Notes under the pieces: generated by a model | Told to the model about the DNA's origin: nothing | Database searches by the model: none | Seen by the model: only the letters and a program-made list of their open reading frames with translations | Shown: positions 9,801 through 18,800 of the stretch, in pieces | Numbering within the stretch: position 1 is the stretch's first letter | Layout of the letters: each line of letters begins with the position of its first letter | Translations under genes and position numbers: made by a program | Assembly (NCBI RefSeq): GCF_050271975.1 | Contig: NZ_CP189850.1 | Location: forward strand, 2,914,001 to 2,978,000 | Direction: 5' to 3' | Source: Litorimonas sp947503715 | GTDB taxonomy: Bacteria > Pseudomonadota > Alphaproteobacteria > Caulobacterales > Maricaulaceae | DNA: 64,000 nt

Positions 9801-12800
9801 GATTGCGCACCGCCTGTATCCTGGACTGTGTAGGTAAAGTTACCCGTAACCTCATACCCATCGGCGAGACTATCCGGAGCCGTCACTGTGTAGGATCCGT
9901 CCGAGTCGACGGAGACCAGCACACCATCAGAGAGCGTCAGGTCAAAGCCGCCGTCCAAACGCGCGGCAACAGATGTTCCGGATCCGCCCGTGATATTGAC
10001 GATTGAGAATGTATCATTCGTATCAACATCCTGATCATTATCCGTCAGATTTCCGGTCAAACCTGCCCCGTCTTCGATTGCGACAATCGCATCGGTAACG
10101 GCGGTTACAGGATCATTCGTACCGACGATTGTGACGCTGAATGTCGCCGTATCCGTACCGCCATTCCCGTCGGAAATCGTGTAGGAGAATGTATCAATCG
10201 CCATTTCGCCAAGCGCGAGGCTGTTAAAGGCCGCCGTTGGAGATGTCAGATTATAGGTGATTGATCCATTGGCCGAGACTGTGACTTCTGCGCCGAAATC
10301 TGTGAAGAATGTTTGCGGAACGCCTGAGACCAGACCGCTCACACCGTCATTTCCGGTCACACCGTCTTCGGCGTCATCATCAATATCGGAGGCGGATATG
10401 ACGAAGAGTGAATCGCCGTCAATATCGCTATCGGCCAATACGCCTTGACTATTCCCGAACAGGACGTTGAAGGTCCCGAAGGCGCCCTCATTCACAGTTG
10501 CGGTGTCGTCCGTCGCATCAGGGCCATCATTGGCACCCGTCACGGTGACGGTAATTGTCTCGGTTGCCGTTCCGTCGAATGAAAGAACTGTCAGCGTTTC
10601 CATGGCCGTCACGCCAACCGCCAAACCTTGCGTCGCGGCCAGAGTGTTATCCAATGTGTATGTCCAAGCGCCTGTGGCGTCATCGAACGTAAATGTACCA
10701 TAAGTCCCGGCAAGATCACCGGCCGACGCAACTTGGAAGACGGCCTCACCCACATCAGCATCAGACACGGTCAGCGTGCCGCTATCCGACGGAGTCCCGG
10801 CGTCAGGCGTATCATCACCGCTCGCCTCGACAACAGCACCTGTTACATCGCCAACGATCGTCGCTAGATCATTTTCACCCGTGACAGTCACAACGATATC
10901 CTGACTTGTTCCATCCAGAGAAAGAATAGTCAGCGTTTCCGTGACGTCCTGTCCATCCGTCAGGCCTTGTGTCGCGGCCAGCATATTATTGAGCGTATAA
11001 GTCCAAGCCCCCGATGTCTCATCAAAGGTAAATGTGCCGTAAGTGCCGGAGAGGTCAGCCATAGCTGCGGCTTGGAAGCCGGTTTCACCTGTATCGACAT
11101 CCGTCACCATTAGCGTTCCGGAAGCCGTATTCATCGCATCATCTTCAGTCACATCACCTGTCGCGAGACCCGCAATCGTGGCCGCGTCATTCGTACCCGT
11201 GATGGTCACCGTGATGGTTTCCATCGCAGTCCCGTCAGCCGACATAACCGTGATCGTGTCAGTTAGCGTGACTCCTGCTGGAAGGGCCTGAACCGACCCA
11301 TTGGAATTATCCAAGGTGTATGTCCAAACTCCCGCCGCCGTGACTTCAAACGTGCCATAGCCATTTAGTCCCGCCGTACCGGCTGGCACCTCGACCAGAA
11401 CATCCTCGCCTGTATCAACGTCAGTCACCGTCAGTGTTCCTGTGGCAGTGTTGGCCATGGCGTCATCTTCCGTCACACCACCCGTCGCAAGGCCCGCGAT
11501 CGTGGCAGCATCATTCGTCCCTGTGATCGTCACCGTGATGGTTTCCATCGCAGTCCCGTCAGCTGACGAGACAGTAATCGTGTCGGTAAGCGTGACGCCT
11601 GCAGGTAGAGCCTGAACTGAACTGTTGGAATTATCCAATGTGTAAGTCCAAACACCCGCCGCCGTAACCGCGAAGGTTCCGTAACCTGCATCACCCGCTG
11701 TACCGGACGGTACTTCGACCAGAACATTTTCACCCGTATCGACATCCGTGACTGTCAACGTACCCGTGGCCGTGTTCGCCATCGCGTCATCTTCGATCAC
11801 ATCACCTGTCGCGAGACCCGCAATCGTGGCCGTGTCATTCGTACCCGTGATGGTCACCGTAATGGTTTCCATCGCAGTCCCGTCAGCCGACATAACCGTG
11901 ATCGTGTCCGTCAGCGTATCGCCAGCCGGAAGCGCCTGAACCGACCCATTGGAATTATCCAGCGTGTATGTCCAAACACCCGCCGCAGAGACTTCGAACG
12001 TGCCGTAACCCGCGTCACCAGCGGTACCCGCAGCAACGGCCACAAGGACATCTTCGCCTGTATCAACATCCGTGACTGTCAGCGTACCCGTGGCCGTATT
12101 TGCCATGGCGTCATCTTCCGTCACGTTACCAGTTGAGACACCCGCAATCGTGGCCGTATCATTCGTACCCGTGATGGTCACCGTGATGGTTTCCATCGCA
12201 GTACCATCTTCTGATGAGACAGTAATCGTGTCGGTAAGCGTGACGCCTGCAGGTAGAGCCTGAACTGAACTGTTGGAATTATCCAATGTGTAAGTCCAAA
12301 CACCCGCCGCCGTAACGGCGAAGGTACCGTAACCTGCATCACCCGCTGTACCGGACGGTACTTCGACCAGAACATTTTCACCCGTATCGACATCCGTGAC
12401 TGTCAACGTACCCGTGGCCGTGTTCGCCATCGCATCATCTTCAGTCACATCACCTGTCGCGAGACCCGCAATCGTGGCCGTGTCATTCGTACCCGTGATG
12501 GTCACCGTGATGGTTTCCATCGCAGTCCCGTCAGCCGACATAACCGTGATCGTATCCGTCAGCGTATCGCCTGCCGGAAGCGCCTGAACCACACCGTTCA
12601 TATTATCCAATGTGTAAGTCCAAACACCCGCCGCGGAAACTTCGAACGTGCCGTATGCATTATCGCCAGCTGTACCCGCAGTCACCGCAACAAGAACATT
12701 CTCGCCCGTATCAACGTCAGTGACTGTCAGTGTACCCGTGGCCGTATTCGCCATCGCGTCATCTTCCGTGACATCACCTGTCGCAACGCCTGCAATAACG

Positions 12801-15800
12801 GCATCGTCATTCACGCCTGTGACGGTGAATGTGATCGTCTCAATATTCGAGGTTCCACCACTGGCGTCGGTGGCTTGCACCTGGACCGTGACTGTCGTCG
12901 TTATACCTGCACCCAACTCTTGGAAATCAGTACCCGGATCAAATATCAGCATACCACCGCTGATCGACGCACTGCCCTCACTCGGAGCTGTCGTGATCGC
13001 ATAGGTCAAATTCGCCGCTGTATCTTCGGCATCTACATCGGAGGCCAAGGCTGTCAGGTCGAAAGCAACAGATCCGTTATCTTCAGTTGCAGAGACTGTT
13101 CCGACCTGCACCGCGAGCACGGGCGCGTCATTCGTGCCCGTAATGGTCACGACGAGATCCTGACTCGTGCCGTCTGTCGACAAGATGGTTAGCGTATCTG
13201 TGACAACTTCCTCATCATTCAACGCGTCTGCTGTGCTGTTATTGAGTGTGTAATCCCATGCCCCCGTCATCTCGTTGAAGGTGAAAGTACCATAAGTGCC
13301 AACAAGATCACCCGCGAGCGCCGCTTGGAAACCGGCCTGACCCGTATCGACATCTGCCACTGTGACGGTCCCGGAGACTGACGGAGTCCCGGCGTCAGCA
13401 TTCGCAACGCCGCCAGCTTCAACCACTGCGCCCGAGACATCGCCAGCAAAGGTCGCCGCATCATTCGCGCCTGTAATTGTAACAGTGATGAGTTGAGACG
13501 CCGTGCCGTCAGCCGACATGACCGTGATTGTGTCCGTTAGGGTCGCGCCCATGGGAAGCGCCTGAACCGCAGGGTCAGAATCATCCAATGTGTAAGTCCA
13601 AACGCCCGCAGCGGAGACTTCAAATGTGCCGTAGCCATTATCGCCGTCCTGACCCGCCATAACAGCGATCAGAACGTCTTCACCGGTATCTGCGTCTGAA
13701 ACCGTCAATGTGCCCGTGGCCGTGTTCGCCATAGCATCATCTTCGGTGACGCCGCCCGTGGCAGTACCAGTAATGGTCGCCAGATCATTTGTACCCGTGA
13801 TGGTAAAGGATAATGGCATCGTCGATGTGCCGCCATTCCCGTCACTGACCGTCACGTCATATGTGATTACCAAATCTTCGCCCGCAGCGAGGAAGTCGAA
13901 ATCTCCATCCGTAATGTCGAAGGACCACGTCGCCTGATTACCGACTGTGCTGGCCGCATTCGCGCCGGACACATTAAAGGTCAGGAGACCGGACGGAATC
14001 GTTCCTGCAAAGGCGGCGCCTTCCAGAGTCGTGCCCGTTACCGTGGCCGTAATAGAGTTCGTATCGGCAACACCTGACGCGATGGCCAGACTGCTGATAT
14101 CGACATCATCAAAGTCGATTGTCCCCGTAAGGCTTTGCGTATCCGCAGAACCTGTCTCAATGACAGCTTGATCTTCAATAATTGTTGTACCCGTATCCGG
14201 CGTGATCGCCGTGATAACAGGCGCGTCATTTGTGCCTTCGATTGTAATTTCAATCTCGCGCGTAATTGTGGCGCCGTCCCCATCACTGACTGAAACCGCA
14301 TAGGTTTGGACAAAACTATCGCTGGATGTCAGGTTTTCAATGACAGAATCCGCGACGACGAATTGGAAAATCACCTCGCCCGTGCCTGTGCCCGTCGCAG
14401 TCTCTGTAAAGCCTGAGGAGAACGTTCCGATATAATCAGCGGTTTCCGGGCCTGATGGCAAAATCGTGACTGTATGCGTGTCGTTTAGCTCAACATCGTC
14501 AAATTCAATCGTGAAATCTCGGACGTGATTGTCCATGCCATCCACGCCGACATCTTCGGTAATTGTGGCCTCAGTCGCAGATAGCGGCGTGATGAAGTAG
14601 GGCGTGTCATTCGCGCCATTAATCGTCAGTGTAACGGTCCGGGACACTGTGTCCGGTCCAGATGTGACATCAAAAGTCACATCAACGGTGATGGATTCAC
14701 CGTCGCCCAACATATCAAATAACGGCGCATTGCGGTTATATGTGACCTCATCGCCGTCTATTGTGAACAGCGCTTCAATATCGCCAGCGGAGACTCCACC
14801 CAGAGCCGCAAGGACAGCGGCGGATGTCGTGTTGGAGATTGTTACACCGTCAATTAATTGTGTGTCACTTTCGTCAACTTCGACGATTGTCGTCAATGTG
14901 TTGAGGTCAATTGTGACATCGTCAGCGGCGGTCGGAAGCGGCGGCGCAATTGTGTCCCCTGCGCTGTCAAGGGAATCACCCTCGGTGTCGTCGACGGGAT
15001 TCATAACTGTGACAACAGGCGCATCATTTGCGCCATTGACCGTGATCGTCAAGATCTGATCATCAAAACCGCCGTCATTGTCGGTGACACGCAGCGTATA
15101 TTCGAAGACGATGGACTCGCCATCCGCCAGATAATCAAACAGATCTTCACCCGCCGTGAATGTCCACTGCAGACCGCCAGCCTCGTCAACTTGGATACCG
15201 GCTGTGCCAGCATCAAGATCAACAAGAGACATCAGCGCGAGGAGATCAACGCCAGCAAATTCTGCTGACGGCTCTGTACCGCCTGCAATTTCGACAGACA
15301 GGACTTCAGCCGTAAATGTATTGCCGTCATCAAGATCATTAAAGCCGATCGCGCCTGAAACCATAAGGTCGCCCGCATTATCGGCAGGAGTCGCGGAGGT
15401 CTCAGCCGCTTCCGTAACGACGCCTGTATTTCCATTGATGGAGTCAATCACAGGGTCATCATTCGTGCCCGTGATAACAAAGGTAATCGTTTCGATATTC
15501 GAAGTCGCCGCGCGGGCATCCGTCGCCTGAACCTGCACAGTGACAGTGCGGGTGTCGCCATCCGCCAAGTCTTGGAAAGCCATACCCGGATCGAAGGTGA
15601 GTTCGCCATCCACAATCGTCGCCGTGCCCTCACTCGGACCTGTCGTAATGGCGTAGCTCAGGCTCGCGCCGGTATCTTCAGCATCCGCATCAGAACCCAG
15701 AGCCGTGAGATCAAACGTGACAGCCGCACCATCTTCAACGGCTGCAACAGTGCCGACCTGTGCCGCCAGAACGGGCGCATCATTCGAACCTGTGATGGTG

Positions 15801-18800
15801 ACAACCAAATCCTGAGGCGTCCCGTCCAAGGACGTGACAGTCAGGGTATCTGTCACGACTTCCATGTCATTCAGAGCGTCAGTCGTGCCGTTATTGAGGG
15901 TATAGGACCAAGCCCCTGTTGATTGATTAAACGTAAATGTACCGTAATCACCGGTCAGGTCAGCCACAGCAATTGGGCCGAAACCACCTTCACCTGTGTC
16001 TGCATCCGTCACAGTGGCCGTTCCGGTGATAGACGGAGTCCCGGCATCGGCATTGGCGACGCCGCCCGCCTCGACAACATTGCCCGTTAAATCTCCAGCA
16101 AAGACCGGCGCGTCATTCGTACCCGTAATCGTAATTGTAATGCCCTGCGTTGTCGTCGCCGGGGGCATCGCGTCATCCGATAGGGTCACGGTATAAGTCA
16201 GAACCAGTACGTCACCGTCATTGAGGTAATCAAACACGCCCGCTGCGGCAGCAAAAGTCCAATCGAGTGTATCCGTGGCGTCAGAACTACCGACAATTTC
16301 CGGATTGGAAGGCTCTGTGATGAGCGCCAGAAGCGCAGCTTCACTTGGCGCTTCTGCGGCGCCCGTACCCGTCGCGGCGACAGAGACATTGGAAACACTC
16401 ACAACGTCAGATAAATCGACATCTGTGACAGAGAATACCCCTGAGACCGTAATGGCGTCATTACCTTCGGATAAACTGCCCGAAACATCGCCACCTGCGA
16501 CGACGAAAGGCGTATCATTTGTGCCCGTCACCGTGAAGGTGACTGTCTGAACATTTGAAGTCTCACCCTGCGAGTCTTCGGCCAGTACAGTGACCGTGAC
16601 ATCACGCGTTTCCCCTGCCGCCAAGTCTTGGAAATCCATACCCGGATTGAAGATCAAGTTTGTTCCTGAGACCATGGCAGAGCCCTCACCGGGCGCTGTT
16701 TCAATCGAATATGTCAGGTTCGATCCGTCATTCTCCGCATCTGCATCGGAGCCAATGGCCGACAGATCAAACATCACCATTGAACCGTCTTCAACAGCAC
16801 CAACAGTTCCGACCTGCGCCGCGAGGACAGGCGCATCATTTGTGCCCGTAACAGTCACATCAATATCTTGGCTCGTGCCGTCCAAGGAGAGGATCGTCAG
16901 CGTTTCCGTGACAACCTGCCCATCATTGAGGGCGTCCGCCGCGCTGTTATCGAGCGAATAGGTCCAAGCCCCGGATGTCTCATCAAAGGTGAACGTGCCG
17001 TAAGTCCCAACAAGATCTGCCGCCATCGCAGCCTGAAAACCAGTCTCGCCCGTATCGACATCCGTCACAGTCACTGTGCCCATTACAGATGGAGTCCCGG
17101 CGTCAGCATTAGCTACACCGCCCGCTTCAACGACAGCGCCCGAAACGTCACCGGCAAAAATAGCAGCATCATTTGTACCCGTAATCGTAATTGTGACGTT
17201 CTGGGTTGTGACGCCGCCCTGCCCATCATTAATCGTGACCGCGTAAACCTGCGTGATTGTATCACCTTCCGGCAAAGCATCGACAATCGCCATGTCAGAG
17301 GCATCCAGATTATCGAATGTCCAGCTGATAACACCCGTATTTCCACCCTGAGCCGGGCTCGAAGCGCCTGCGAGAAACACACCCAAGAAAGACCCATTAC
17401 TGGAACTAACATTGGCGACGGAAACGGAATGGGAGTCTGTTTCGTCATCATCGGTGAAGGTGAAAGCACCGGCCGTGCCGAAGCCCGCAGGGGCATTTTC
17501 AGCGGCTTCATTCGTATCCGCACGCTCAGTGACACCACCGGTCACACCGGCAGACCCGTCAATAACGGGCGCATCGTTCAAATCATTCAGCGAAATTGTG
17601 AACATTTCCGTTGTCGCATTACCCGCTGTATCTGTCGCTGTTAGATCGACCTCAAAACTGGAGTTGTCTTCAAAATCAAAGAGTTCCGGATCCGCCACAA
17701 TAAGAGTCCAATTCCCGCCATTATCGACAAGTGCAATGGCACCGCCAAAATCATTCGCTAGCGTGTAGGTCAGCTCAGGCGCCGCCCCACCATCTGTTGC
17801 GACCAATGTCGCCAATATATCACCTGCGACAGGCGCAGGGTCCGCACCCTCAACATATTCATCAATATTCACGGCCAAAGGCGCGAATCCGGACGGATTC
17901 CCGGTGTCGAGCGTGAATGTGATGGAGGCTGATGGCCCGGTATTATTCGCGGCATCAATCTGACGCGCGTAGACCGTGTTGGATCCATCCGTTAGATTAG
18001 GCTGTGTCGTTGTGAACGTCACGTTATCCAGAGAGTACTCAACGGTCGCCCCCATCTCAACATCTGTGAGAGTGACCTCACCGTTGAACGTGATCAAATC
18101 GCCATCAGCACCAGTGTCAACAGTTAGGGCTATTGTCGGGGCGGCAGGCGCTGCCGTGTCTACAGGAATTGTGTCAGACGCTCCAGCCTCGCCCGGATTG
18201 CCGAATAAATCGGTGTAAGTCCCAGCAGCAATCGAAGCCTGAAGGTTTCCTTCAAATCCCGAAGGCGCTGTGATGACAGCCGTAAAAACGCTGTCGCCAA
18301 CGCCACCGGATACCAATACGACCGTGAAATCGGCGGGGACAGAAATATCATCGGCTGTGAATCCCATCACCGGATCCGAAAATGCGATAGATACGGTCGT
18401 GGAATTATTCAAAACATTCAGCGAGGAATCGACAATGTCGAACGTTACGACGGAGGGAGGCGTTTGGTCCAATACTGCGGTATTAGCGCTCGCCGAAGTT
18501 GTATTGCCCGCAGTATCGGTCACGTCGAAATCAACCATAAGTGCGCCGTCAGCCAAGCCGGAAATATTCATGGCGATTTGCCCGGCAGTCAGGTCTGCTG
18601 ACGACACATTCATAAGTGTCGCCGTGCCACCAGCACTGTCAGTTACAGTCAACGTGCCGGATGCATCAGAGTCCAAGCCGACAACATTGATAAACGTTGC
18701 ACCGGATTCCAGCGAACTAATTTCCATGTCCGCAAAGCTGACCTCTAAGGCGGTGTCTTTATCTGCAGAGGCATCGACAGTCACAGAAACTGTATTGCTG

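Larger units (their letters stand above)
4940..17575 (-). repeat. array of ~36 VCBS/cadherin-like repeats
   Basis: I count about 36 segments starting with G[T/S/A/V/E]ND. They fall into classes: the common VTEDDAMANTATG form, a VVEAGGVANADAGTPS form, an AAQVGTV form with FDPGxDFQDLAAGETR, and several unique units. The VVEAGG unit is usually followed by the AAQVGTV unit, so growth was by blocks of repeats as well as by single units. Many neighbouring units are almost identical at DNA level, which makes this a region prone to recombination and to assembly error. Confidence 0.9.

Noticed and set aside
4940..17575. Regular repeats considered as a CRISPR array or satellite
   Set aside because: Period is ~300 bases, in frame with one protein, with no short identical repeats separated by unique spacers.
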